Shown here: piece after piece, positions 15,226 to 23,472 of the stretch
How the letters are laid out: the number at the start of each line of letters is the position of its first letter
How positions within the stretch are numbered: the first letter of the stretch is position 1
From: Bythopirellula sp.
Lineage (GTDB): Bacteria; Planctomycetota; Planctomycetia; Pirellulales; Lacipirellulaceae
Assembly: GCA_028285205.1 (NCBI GenBank)
Contig: JANQQA010000161.1
Span: forward strand, 1 to 34,306
DNA: 34,306 nt
Reading direction: 5' to 3'
Program-made: the position numbers and the translations under genes
Notes under the pieces: model-generated
Seen by the model: the letters and a program-made list of their open reading frames with translations, nothing else
Databases searched by the model: none
What the model was told of the DNA's origin: nothing

Positions 15226-15636
15226 CTACTCTTGGTTGCGATTATCTCTAATCGCCTTAATACGCTGCGCTCTCTCTACAACCTCTGACATGTGTTCGAG
15301 CTGCTGAAGGCTGGCATCGCTTTCTGACTCAAGCTCTCCTTCAAGAGAACAATTTGTACGCTCAGGTCTGAAGCCTGGCCAATCGGGGCATTGTGAAAGC
15401 AGCTGGTCCCAGGGCTCACGTAATTCGTCGCGGGGCTCACCACGAATAAGTGAGGCGCGATAGGCTAAAACACAGCGAAACGGACCTACATCTTCATCAT
15501 CACATTTTTGCAAAGCCTCGTCGAGTTTTTCGTCTGACCACATGAAGCCACCAGACATCAGTTCGAGATCTCGTCGGGCATTGCGGTCCCAGGACGCCTC
15601 GCGAAGGATTGCAATAGCAGAATCGGAAAATAGCAT
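15226..15636 (-). CDS. Hypothetical soluble acidic protein, 136 aa
   Basis: The sequence has strong protein-like features: an N-terminal helix SDSAIAILREASWDRNARRDLELM, then SGGFMWSDEKLDEALQKC, the block PFRCVLAYRASLIRGEPRDE, and a Trp/Pro-rich segment LLSQCPDWPGFRPER. The last resembles repeated patterns I recall in small planctomycete proteins. The C-terminus is a charged helix. There is no signal peptide. It is the only minus-strand gene inside the repeat-punctuated stretch. Function unknown; similarly sized acidic proteins are sometimes immunity proteins, but nothing here shows that. Confidence 0.65.
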   Translation of the reverse strand: MLFSDSAIAILREASWDRNARRDLELMSGGFMWSDEKLDEALQKCDDEDVGPFRCVLAYRASLIRGEPRDELREPWDQLLSQCPDWPGFRPERTNCSLEGELESESDASLQQLEHMSEVVERAQRIKAIRDNRNQE

Positions 15637-15802
15637 TCTCTACTCAGTGTAATGGAGCAGCGTGTATCGGCGAAAGATTTGTGTTCCAGCCACTTTACCA
15701 CCGGCAAATTAACCCATCAAACATAAAGGCTACCGATCCATTAGCGCGCATCGAAGGGACTCCACGAGTTCGGAAGCGGCTACTTTCTAAGTCCAGTCAG
15801 TG

Positions 15803-15852
15803 AATCCAACCGACGGGTTTTTCGGCAACCGTACGGCGCAATGGAACATTGC
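15803..15852 (+). repeat. Dispersed repeat, degenerate copy 4
   Basis: AATCCAACCG, a central ACCGT and GCGCAATGGAACA align in order with the copy 3 flank and start, but the rest of the repeat is not recognisable. Here GCAATG-gaa-CATTGC makes a different perfect hairpin (15839-15853 region). Confidence 0.4.
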
Positions 15853-16013
15853 ATACTCTGACGGCAATCACGTCTTGGACAGCTGTCGAAGCCGACTCGT
15901 CTGCTTGCGAACCCACCAGCACTGGACTAACCTGACGGTAGCCTCGCCAACACTTGGCGCTTTTCTGTAATCTCCCCGCCGCGTTGAGATACTTCGCTCA
16001 TCGCGGACCGATT

Positions 16014-16018
16014 AGGAG
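16014..16018 (+). promoter_or_regulatory. Ribosome binding site deciding the GDSL gene start
   Basis: AGGAG at 16014-16018 lies one base from the ATG at 16020 but seven bases from the in-frame ATG at 16026, so initiation at 16026 is favoured. Confidence 0.65.
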
Positions 16019-16025
16019 CATGAAA

Positions 16026-16814
16026 ATGCGAACGCTGCTGACCGCCTGCCTGGTGCTGCTCGCGTCAGATGCCCATGCCACGCTGAGGTTTCTGAACGAC
16101 ATTCGTGACGGCGAAGCGGTGACGGTCGCGACGATGGGCACTTCGCTCACCGATGAGCCGTGGTCAGACTGGGCTATCAGGCTGCGGCGCTGGCTGAAGA
16201 CGGAGGCGCCTGAAGCGGCGAACGTCACGTTTTGGAACAACGGCGTCGGCGCGGCTTCCAGTGACAATGCCAACTTCAACCTGAGTGGGCTCGATCGGCA
16301 GTTGCCGCAGACACTGGCTCAAAACCCCGACGTGGTGTTTATCGAGTTTGGGATCAACGATGCTTATCTGCCGTATGCGATCTCGCTCGCGGACTCGGCG
16401 GCGAATCTCAACGCCATGATCGACGCGTTGCAAACCCAGAACCCGGCGGTCGAAATCATCGTGCAAACGATGAACAATCCGGTGGGCGTCCACCTCACTA
16501 ACCGCCCAGAGATCGACGCCTACTATCAGGTGTCGCGCGACGTTGCCGCTGATCGCGGCGCGTTGTTGATCGATCACTATCCCGAGTGGCTCAGCCTGTA
16601 CAACAGCGACCCGACGACTTGGGCGTTGTATGTGCCAGACGGCATTCATCCGGGACCACGGGGGACTGTGAACTTAATTCTGCCGGGGATCATTTCAGCG
16701 CTGGAGTCAGCATCGGTCCCCGAAGTATCAACGCTGTCGGGCGCCGTGTGCTTGATCTGCTGCACCGCAGGCGGTTGGCGTCGAAGATCGATGGGCCACG
16801 GGCTGCCTCGCTAA
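16026..16814 (+). CDS. Secreted SGNH/GDSL-type hydrolase with atypical PEP-CTERM-like tail
   Basis: Starting at 16026 gives a clean signal peptide MRTLLTACLVLLASDAHA and 262 residues. SGNH blocks are visible: block I TMGTSLT (nucleophile Ser about residue 40; the usual GDS is GTS here), block II NNGVGAASSDN, block III FIEFGINDAY (G-x-N-D), and block V PDGIHPG carrying the Asp and His of the triad. Such enzymes hydrolyse esters, often O-acetyl groups on glycans. The C-terminus SVPEVSTLSGAVCLICCTAGGWRRR has the layout of a PEP-CTERM sorting signal (motif, hydrophobic helix, Arg run) but with VPEVS instead of VPEPS. It is convergent with the DUF1559 gene. Substrate unknown. Confidence 0.88.
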   Translation: MRTLLTACLVLLASDAHATLRFLNDIRDGEAVTVATMGTSLTDEPWSDWAIRLRRWLKTEAPEAANVTFWNNGVGAASSDNANFNLSGLDRQLPQTLAQNPDVVFIEFGINDAYLPYAISLADSAANLNAMIDALQTQNPAVEIIVQTMNNPVGVHLTNRPEIDAYYQVSRDVAADRGALLIDHYPEWLSLYNSDPTTWALYVPDGIHPGPRGTVNLILPGIISALESASVPEVSTLSGAVCLICCTAGGWRRRSMGHGLPR

Positions 16815-16880
16815 GAGGCTTGAACGCCACCGTCATCGTCACAACGCTACAGATCCTGAGCGTAATACGCTGAACCGGTA

Positions 16881-17849
16881 TCACTCCGGTGTGATGACTT
16901 CACCGTCGGCTTTGGCGCCGATGTATTGGTAGGTCCACATGTCGATCGATTCACTGAGAAACTGAATGGAGCCGTCTCCGTAGAGGAGGTGAGCGCCTCC
17001 GGGATGACGCGATTTGACGCCGAGTTCGGTGTTCCAATTGCAATGACGGTTGCAACCCTCGCGGCTCCGCTCGCGGATGCAGGAATCGAAGTTGATTGGC
17101 ACGATCGTCGAAGTGAGCCCCTGACCATTGTTGGACATCGCCCAACCGTTGGAGGCGTGGGCACTACATTCCGGGACGGTCTCACCCATATACGCAGTCT
17201 GTGAAATTCCGTCGGTAATGTGTTCCTGCTTCGTGACAATTCCGATGCGGGTAAACACTCCCGCATAGTCATTCGCCGTTTGAAAACTCTCGTAGGGACT
17301 CAGCGCGAAACTGTTCCAGGTGTTAAAGGTGCGGCAGCTACAACCGCTGTTGTTGATATGTCGTGACGATCCCTTGAGGCCCGCGTAGTTACTCATCGCG
17401 CGGTCATGATCCAAATCGTCGGGATGCTCGTCGGAGGGGCACTTGTAGGTCTCAATCGGCAAATTGCCGATGGGCTCCATCGTGTTGGGATTGAGCTGAT
17501 CATCCGTGTTCATCGTGAAGTCGAACAAGTCGTAGACTGCCTGTTGTTCAATGTACGGCAGCATGAAGATCATCAGGCTACCGCGATGGTTCCGCGGACC
17601 ACCTCCCCAAATCGCACCCGCTGGATACTCTCCCCTGGCTTCCTCGTACAGTGCCAGGGCAAGTCCCTGCTGTTTGAAATTGTTCTGACAACTCGATCGC
17701 CGCGCGGCCTCGCGTGCAGCTTGCACTGCCGGCAGCAACAGCGCGACCAGCACTCCGATAATGGCGATCACCACGAGCAGTTCCACCAGGGTGAAACCAA
17801 ATCGATCGAGGCGAGGTAGGTTCTTGTGGCTTAGCTTATTTTGGTTCAT
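16881..17849 (-). CDS. DUF1559 pseudopilin-like protein
   Basis: 322 residues, full family length. The N-terminus has a short basic leader, then FGFTLVELLVVIAIIGVLVA (prepilin-type cleavage after Gly, hydrophobic helix), then LLPAVQAAREAARRSSCQNN. Mid-protein CPSDE, the HITDGISQTAYMGE block and the C-terminal RHPGGAHLLYGDGSIQF are family landmarks. Members are abundant in planctomycetes, predicted to be exported through a type IV pilin-like route, and of unknown role. It overlaps the upstream lipoprotein gene by 14 bases, so translation is likely coupled. It is an intact paralogue of the interrupted gene at 3318-4283; the two share near-identical N-terminal helices but diverge elsewhere. Confidence 0.93.
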   Translation of the reverse strand: MNQNKLSHKNLPRLDRFGFTLVELLVVIAIIGVLVALLLPAVQAAREAARRSSCQNNFKQQGLALALYEEARGEYPAGAIWGGGPRNHRGSLMIFMLPYIEQQAVYDLFDFTMNTDDQLNPNTMEPIGNLPIETYKCPSDEHPDDLDHDRAMSNYAGLKGSSRHINNSGCSCRTFNTWNSFALSPYESFQTANDYAGVFTRIGIVTKQEHITDGISQTAYMGETVPECSAHASNGWAMSNNGQGLTSTIVPINFDSCIRERSREGCNRHCNWNTELGVKSRHPGGAHLLYGDGSIQFLSESIDMWTYQYIGAKADGEVITPE

Positions 17850-18342
17850 CTTCGGACCCTGTTAGCTCGAAGGTAAAGTGATTTTCGTCATCGGCGGCAA
17901 CGTCGGCGGTCAGACCGGAGGTTTTGGGATCGTTGTATCGGCGGGGCAAATGGTCGACGAATAGCCAGCCCCCGTCGACAACCGCACCCGAAAGTCCGTC
18001 GGCATCAGCGCTGACGCCGCGAGTTTCGGATTTGCTAATCACGACGCGATGACTTGAGACGAGCGCGCCATCTCGAGAGCCGGTCATCAAGGAAAAGTTC
18101 CCCTGCTCGTCGGTGCTGCCCGACGCGGCCGGTCCAGGAGTGTTGGGCGAGAACAGCACCCCGGCGTCGGCAACGGGCTCCCCATCAAGCAAGACTTGCC
18201 CGGTTACTGGTGCCAGCTGAGGCCCTGAGTCACCACAACCCAGGGTGACGGTCATCAAACCGAGCAGCCCAAACAAAAGCAACGGTGAGCTACTACGACC
18301 GGAAGCGCAGACGTCGCGAGCGATATTGAACGAAGCAAACAT
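17836..18342 (-). CDS. Lipoprotein with carboxypeptidase-regulatory-like domain
   Basis: 168 residues. After a polar stretch, SPLLLFGLLGLMTVTLGC gives a signal with lipobox TLGC. The mature part is one transthyretin/carboxypeptidase-regulatory-like beta domain: APVTGQVLLDGEPVADAGVLF, then GSTDEQGNFSL, then HRVVISKS. This type routinely neighbours DUF1559 genes in planctomycetes, as here, where it overlaps the DUF1559 start by 14 bases. The first 18 residues are not signal-like, so the real start may be internal, but no better codon with a ribosome site is obvious. Probably an envelope-surface protein; no enzymatic role is visible. Confidence 0.85.
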   Translation of the reverse strand: MFASFNIARDVCASGRSSSPLLLFGLLGLMTVTLGCGDSGPQLAPVTGQVLLDGEPVADAGVLFSPNTPGPAASGSTDEQGNFSLMTGSRDGALVSSHRVVISKSETRGVSADADGLSGAVVDGGWLFVDHLPRRYNDPKTSGLTADVAADDENHFTFELTGSEDEPK

Positions 18343-18411
18343 CGCTTCACGATACCTTAGCTCTCGTGAAAATGCTAGTGAATTTGGAGCTTGGCGAGTG
18401 ATCGCAAAGCC

Positions 18412-19251
18412 TCAAGAAGTCGGCGATTCTGCTGCGCACAAACTGGCCCGTGCCGTCTCGATGGGCACATCGACGCGTTGCCGTCGCACGAAGTACGAGA
18501 CGTTCTTGAAGCCGCATTCCGACAGCAGGTCGAGCGCGGGTCCAAAGTTGTCGGCGACGCGTTCGGGGGTGTGGGCGTCGGCCCCGATCGTGACGGGAAT
18601 TCCTCGTGATTGCATTTCGCGGAGCATGGCAGGGAAGGGGTTCATCTCTCGAATTGGCTTCTTGCGACCCGAAGTGTTCAGTTCCATCGCCACGCCGGTA
18701 GCGGCTACGCGATCGAGCGTGCGACAGATGTCGTCCATAATCGAGGTGGGGTCCCAGGCAGCAACCGTTTCGTTTTTCACGAGGTCTGGATGAGCCATCG
18801 AGTCGAATAGTTTCGTTTCAGCAGCTTGGGCAATCAAACGAAAATAGGTGCGCTGCAACTCCCGCGGATCTTCGACCCAGTACTTCTCGCGAAACTCGCC
18901 GATCTGCGGATGGACCGAGCCAAGCACGTAGTGAAAATCAGCCGATTGCAGCTGTTCTTCCACGTAGGACTCGTAGCCCTCGAAGTAGTCGGCCTCCAGG
19001 CCAAGCAGAACGTCAAGTTCGCCGTCGAATTGTGCTTTGGTCTGCGCGACGAGATCGATGTATTCGGGAAGCTGATCTTCGCTCATCCGCACCGCCGACG
19101 AAAAGCCACCGGGCATCGGATTGTGGCATGTAATCGTCAGTCCACGCAGTCCGCGGTCACGGGCTGCGGCGGCATACTCGGCGGGCTCGCCGATGGCATG
19201 CTTGCAAAGCGGGGTGTGTGAGTGCGTTTCGTATAGGACGGGTGTAGTCAT
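18412..19251 (-). CDS. PHP-domain phosphatase, histidinol-phosphatase (HisK) type
   Basis: Starting at ATG 19251 gives 279 residues (MTTPVLYETHSHTPLCKHA), the usual length. The frame stays open further upstream but that extension is not protein-like. PHP metal-site motifs are THSHTPLCKHA (H-x-H), a Glu in LGLEADYFEG, HYVLGSVH, MAHPDLVK, MELNTSG and TIGADAHTPERV (D-x-H). HisK-type PHP enzymes dephosphorylate L-histidinol phosphate in histidine synthesis. Related PHP proteins have other phosphoester substrates and no other his gene is nearby, so substrate assignment is moderate. The lone location downstream of unrelated genes gives no operon support. Confidence 0.8.
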   Translation of the reverse strand: MTTPVLYETHSHTPLCKHAIGEPAEYAAAARDRGLRGLTITCHNPMPGGFSSAVRMSEDQLPEYIDLVAQTKAQFDGELDVLLGLEADYFEGYESYVEEQLQSADFHYVLGSVHPQIGEFREKYWVEDPRELQRTYFRLIAQAAETKLFDSMAHPDLVKNETVAAWDPTSIMDDICRTLDRVAATGVAMELNTSGRKKPIREMNPFPAMLREMQSRGIPVTIGADAHTPERVADNFGPALDLLSECGFKNVSYFVRRQRVDVPIETARASLCAAESPTS

Positions 19252-19403
19252 GGCGCGTATCGATGTTTTCCGGTGAATGTTCGTCTGTCTGTAAGCATAG
19301 GCAGACCAACACCCGAAACCAAGAGCAACGACGGCCTGACGCGTCACATCGTGGGCGCAGTGGTCAGAATTCTTGGAGGATTTGCGAGATTGTGAAGCGC
19401 AGG

Positions 19404-21062
19404 CTAGTCAGCCTCGCCCAGCTTGCAGTAGCACGAGCGCGTGATCTCGACATCGGTGCGTTTTGCCGCAGTTGTGAATTGCTGCCGACACTTGGCGGAC
19501 TCCTCGGACTTGCCTTGCTTGTCCAGACACTCTGCCAGTCCGTGCAGCGCCCAGGGGTTGTTGGGGTGGAGGTCGAGGTCTTCGCGGTAGACCTGTTCGG
19601 CTTCGGTGTAGTGCTTTTGTTCCAACAGCAGTGCTCCCAAAGCATGACGTGCCGGCTGCATCCAGCCCCACGGTTCGTCGTAGTTGAGTGCGTCGTCGCG
19701 ACGTACGGCTTCTCGCAAGTGTTGGAAGGCGTCGTCGTATTCGCCGCGGCGGTACGCAATTTCTCCGGCGATCATTGCTTCGGCCACGCCCAGAATATTG
19801 ATCGAAGGATTCTGGAACAGAAAACTGGTCTCGGGCACTCGTTCGACTGCCTCTTCGAACGCGTCCTGCTCGGCCTCAGCCTGGTCGACGCGGTTGGTGG
19901 ACGCGTACGCTAGTGTGCGGGCATAGTGCCAGATGCTTCGCGACATCGGCAAATAGTCGGCGGGCTCCGGTTGCTCGAGGATGTCCTCCCACCTTCCAAA
20001 TCTCACCAACACGTGCAAGTCGGTCGGCATGAAGGCATCAAGAAAGTCGACCTGCTGGCGGAGCATCTCCTCAGGGACCTGGCGCTTAATGTCGCGGGCG
20101 GCCCGCAGCGCAAGTTCGCTCTGTCCGTCAAACATCGCGCCGTAGACGAGGAAGTGATAGTTGTGAATGCGGTAGAGTGAGTAAAAGTTGAGCGGCCCTT
20201 CGCGGCGAAGGAATTCGTTGTCGGCGACAATCGCCTTCTGGTTTTCGAGGATCACTTTTTCGTAGTCCCCCAGCCAGATGTCGATGTGCGTGGGCATGTG
20301 CAGCAAGTGCCCCTGACCAGGCAGGGCGTCGCGCAGGTTGTCGGCGTACGGCAGCGCCGCTTCTGGCGTAGGCGACGCTTCCATCGCGTGAATGTACAGA
20401 TGACAGAGGGCAGGATACTCGGGCCAACGCTGCAAGCCGGCCTCCAACACGGAGCGAATCTCCGGTGTGTGCGGCCCGGGTTCACCCTCTGGCGACCAGT
20501 GTCGCCACGGCTGCAAGTTCATCAACGACTCTGCGAACAATGTCGTCACCAATGGATCATCCAGATGCTCCCGATAGACACCGCGTATCGCCGTGGCATA
20601 CGCCTCGTTGAGCGTGTCGCGGTTCTCCGGCAAGGGCGTCGCATGTCGTAATGCCAGCGCGGCGATCAACTTGCGTTCCAGTTCGGTCGCTTCGCCCACT
20701 TCCATGCTCGCCAATTGCAACGTCTGCTCGGCCTTGGTCATTTGCGCTTGCTCGATCAGCATGTTGTTGATGTTCGGCCCCAAAGCGTACGCGATCCCCC
20801 ACTGCGCCATCGGCATGCCAGGGTCGGCGGCGACTGCTTTTTCGAAGCAGCGAACGGCCTCCTCATGGTTGAAGCCATAGCACATCGCCAGGCCACGGTC
20901 GAACCAGGTTTGTGCCTCGGCAGAGTCTGTCGAGACCTTGTAATGCAGTCCGCCGAGATCGTAATAGTCGTCGCCCGGTGCGGCGGTTTCTTGCGGCTTG
21001 GCCTGAAGCGAGCCAACGATGGTCAGCAGGATCAGCACACTGGCGGTGGTGTTGCGTTTCAT
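19404..21062 (-). CDS. Large secreted or periplasmic TPR protein, 552 aa
   Basis: The signal peptide is MKRNTTASVLILLTIVGSLQA. TPR-like helical repeats run through most of the mature protein: AQTWFDRGLAMCYGFNHEEA then RCFEKAVAADPGMPMAQWGIAYA near the N-terminus, HLLHMPTHIDIWLGDYEKVI in the middle, and HALGALLLEQKHYTEAEQVY then LHPNNPWALHGLAECLDKQG at the C-terminus. The opening resembles a family of long planctomycete and acidobacterial TPR proteins of unknown role that begin with 'lg.l...vst.s..aq..fd.Gl...y.f.h..a...f..a...dp'. It is probably a scaffold. It is divergent from recG (212 bases between starts). Confidence 0.85.
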   Translation of the reverse strand: MKRNTTASVLILLTIVGSLQAKPQETAAPGDDYYDLGGLHYKVSTDSAEAQTWFDRGLAMCYGFNHEEAVRCFEKAVAADPGMPMAQWGIAYALGPNINNMLIEQAQMTKAEQTLQLASMEVGEATELERKLIAALALRHATPLPENRDTLNEAYATAIRGVYREHLDDPLVTTLFAESLMNLQPWRHWSPEGEPGPHTPEIRSVLEAGLQRWPEYPALCHLYIHAMEASPTPEAALPYADNLRDALPGQGHLLHMPTHIDIWLGDYEKVILENQKAIVADNEFLRREGPLNFYSLYRIHNYHFLVYGAMFDGQSELALRAARDIKRQVPEEMLRQQVDFLDAFMPTDLHVLVRFGRWEDILEQPEPADYLPMSRSIWHYARTLAYASTNRVDQAEAEQDAFEEAVERVPETSFLFQNPSINILGVAEAMIAGEIAYRRGEYDDAFQHLREAVRRDDALNYDEPWGWMQPARHALGALLLEQKHYTEAEQVYREDLDLHPNNPWALHGLAECLDKQGKSEESAKCRQQFTTAAKRTDVEITRSCYCKLGEAD

Positions 21063-21274
21063 TTTCTGATTTCCTCACGCAAAGACGTGTGACGGAGGCA
21101 GTAGGCACGTATCACGAACCCGCATAGCGTGACGTATTCCCTCGCAAATGGAAACCCAACAAACGAGGGGACAACGTCGCGGGATACGTCGGCGACCAAA
21201 ACTGACTTCTATGCATAGTTTGCGACTTGGTCCATTCCTAGCAGCATCATTCGGCAATATTGTAGAATGCCAGC

Positions 21275-23377
21275 ATGGAATCTGCTGCGCGGGAAACACA
21301 CGATGCCAAACAGGTCTTGCTCACGCCGGCAGCAGACGTGCGCGGCGTAGGGAAATATCGGGCGGAGTTGCTCGACCGTCTCAACCTGCGCACGGCCAGC
21401 GATCTGTTGTTCAACTTTCCGCGCGACTACCTCGACCTTTCTGACGAGCGCCTGATCGCGGACCTCGAAGAAGGGCAGCTACAGACGGTCCGTGGCACCG
21501 TCGTCGAGGTATCCACCAGCAGCAAGAGCGGGTTCGGCAAATCACGCGTGGCGGTGTTGATCAAAGATCCCAGCGGCCACCTGCGGGCGACGTGGTTTAA
21601 TCAACCGTTTGTGAGCAAGCGATTCCACGAAGGCCAAGCGGTGCTGCTGACCGCCAAACCACGGCAGCGCGGACTGATGTGGGAGATGTCCCATCCGTTG
21701 GTGACAAATCTGGCTGAGGAAGAGGCGATCTCTGACGGACGCAAGATGCTGCCGGTTTATTCGCTGACCGAGGGCATCTCGCAGTACTACATGCGCAAGA
21801 TGGTCGAAGCGGCGGTCGCTGACTTCGCTACGGTGCCCGAAGAAGTATTTCCCGATCACCTGCTCAAGAAATATGACTTGCTGCCGCTTTCCACGGCATT
21901 GCAGGCGATTCATCAGCCACAAAACCAAGACGTGCTGCAGCAAGCGCGAAGGCGATTCATTTTTCAGGAACTGTTTGTGATGCAGCTGGCCGTAGCAATT
22001 CGTCGGCTGCAGCAGCGATTGGAGTTTGCGGCCGAGTTGCCGACCACCACGAAGATCGACGCGCGGATTCGTCGACTGTTGCCGTTTGAACTCACTCCAA
22101 GTCAGGAACAGGCGATCGCAGAAGTGTCGGCCGACATGGCGCTCGCGCGACCGATGAATCGATTGCTGCAGGGCGATGTTGGTAGCGGCAAGACGATGGT
22201 CGCGCTGTACGCGATGCTCGTGGCGATTGCCAACGGCAAGCAGGCCGCGCTGATGGCACCGACCGAGATTCTGGCGCGACAACATGCCGAGACCCTTTCC
22301 GGATTGCTGACGGCCAGTCGTGTGCACTTCGCGGTGTTGGCTGGCGGGACTTCCAAGGCCGATCGCACGCGGATTCTCAACGACGTCGCGGATGGCCAGA
22401 TCAACGTCGTGCTCGGCACGCACGCAATTATCCAGGATGACGTGAAGTTCCATGACCTGGGACTGATCGTCATCGACGAACAGCATAAATTTGGCGTCCG
22501 GCAGCGCGCCAAGTTGCGGCAAGACGATCAATCACCGCACTACTTGGTGATGACCGCCACACCCATTCCGCGCACCGTGACGATGACCATGTTTGGCGAC
22601 TTGGATATTTCCACGCTTAAGGAATTGCCTGGAGGTCGACAGCCGATCAACACCTACCTGGTTGAACCCGGACAGGAAGAGCGCTGGTGGGGCTTCGTGC
22701 GCGATCGCCTGCGCGAGGGAAGGCAGGCATTCGTCGTCGCGCCGTTGGTGGACGAGTCAAACACGGTCTCAGCGCCCAGCGTGGCGGCGGCGTTCGAACA
22801 GCTCACCAACGGTGAACTCGAAGAGTACCGCATGGGATTGTTGCACGGTCGGATGTCGGCGGCGGAAAAGCAAGAGGTGATGGATCGGTTTCGTATCGGC
22901 GAAACGCAGGTGCTGGTGAGTACTTCGGTCATCGAAGTCGGCGTCGACGTTCCCAACGCCTCGGTGATGTCGATCGTCGGGGCCCAGCGTTTTGGGCTTG
23001 CCCAGTTGCACCAGCTGCGCGGCCGCGTCGGACGCGGTAACCACGCTGGCTTCTGCGGCGTGCTCCTCGGCGACGCGGACGAGAAGGGTCGCGAGCGTCT
23101 GGAAGCCTTTTCCAAATCGACCGACGGATTTGAACTCGCCGAACTCGACTTCCAGCTACGCGGACCCGGCGATCTGTTCGGCACGCAACAACACGGCCTG
23201 CCACCGCTGCGCGTCGCCAACTTGCAGCGCGATCGTGAGTTGCTCGAAGAAGCGCGTCAGGAAGCACAGACGCTGGTCGCTTCGGACCCAGGGCTAAAGC
23301 ACCCCGACCACGCCAAACTCCGCCGGCAGATGCTATTGCGTTATGGGAAGGCGCTGGAACTGGGCGACGTGGGGTAG
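21275..23377 (+). CDS. recG: ATP-dependent DNA helicase RecG
   Basis: 700 residues, full RecG length. It opens with a wedge/OB domain (VRGVGKYRAELLDRLNLRTA; DLLFNFPRDYLDLS), then superfamily 2 helicase motifs: GDVGSGKT (Walker A, about residues 300-307), TAPTEILA-like MAPTEILARQHAE, VIDEQHKFGVRQR (motif II), MTATPIPRT (motif III), LVSTSVIEVGVDVPNAS (motif V) and QLRGRVGRG (motif VI). The C-terminal RecG wedge-associated region with FELAELDFQLRGPGDLFGTQQ is intact. RecG unwinds and remodels stalled replication forks and branched recombination intermediates. TAGAAT (21263-21268) ends six bases before the ATG, so if it is the -10 box the mRNA would be nearly leaderless (inference). Confidence 0.97.
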   Translation: MESAARETHDAKQVLLTPAADVRGVGKYRAELLDRLNLRTASDLLFNFPRDYLDLSDERLIADLEEGQLQTVRGTVVEVSTSSKSGFGKSRVAVLIKDPSGHLRATWFNQPFVSKRFHEGQAVLLTAKPRQRGLMWEMSHPLVTNLAEEEAISDGRKMLPVYSLTEGISQYYMRKMVEAAVADFATVPEEVFPDHLLKKYDLLPLSTALQAIHQPQNQDVLQQARRRFIFQELFVMQLAVAIRRLQQRLEFAAELPTTTKIDARIRRLLPFELTPSQEQAIAEVSADMALARPMNRLLQGDVGSGKTMVALYAMLVAIANGKQAALMAPTEILARQHAETLSGLLTASRVHFAVLAGGTSKADRTRILNDVADGQINVVLGTHAIIQDDVKFHDLGLIVIDEQHKFGVRQRAKLRQDDQSPHYLVMTATPIPRTVTMTMFGDLDISTLKELPGGRQPINTYLVEPGQEERWWGFVRDRLREGRQAFVVAPLVDESNTVSAPSVAAAFEQLTNGELEEYRMGLLHGRMSAAEKQEVMDRFRIGETQVLVSTSVIEVGVDVPNASVMSIVGAQRFGLAQLHQLRGRVGRGNHAGFCGVLLGDADEKGRERLEAFSKSTDGFELAELDFQLRGPGDLFGTQQHGLPPLRVANLQRDRELLEEARQEAQTLVASDPGLKHPDHAKLRRQMLLRYGKALELGDVG

Positions 23378-23472
23378 CGTCACCGGTCGCGGCAGCTCGC
23401 TTTGACGCTCCGCGAAGCGGATCTTAACATCGGTTTGGCACTTGATTGGTTCTTGTGTCTAGCAAAGATAAG

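Larger units (their letters stand above)
15637..16025. other. 389-base intergenic stretch with degenerate repeat copy 4
   Basis: No supported gene. It contains a partial relative of the dispersed repeat and, at its end, the ribosome site of the GDSL gene. Confidence 0.4.

Noticed and set aside
11141..15852. Integron attC sites
   Set aside because: The gene-plus-repeat layout fits, but I could not find the GTTRRRY / RYYYAAC core pair bounding the repeats, and no integrase gene is in the window. I therefore report a repeat family, not an integron.
19252..19347. 32-residue N-terminal extension of the PHP phosphatase
   Set aside because: The family starts directly at the metal-binding H-x-H strand, which ATG 19251 provides; the extension is not conserved-looking.
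21542..22531. 329-residue open frame antisense to recG
   Set aside because: It is a high-GC shadow frame opposite a clear helicase gene, with Arg/His/Gln-rich translation and no motif.
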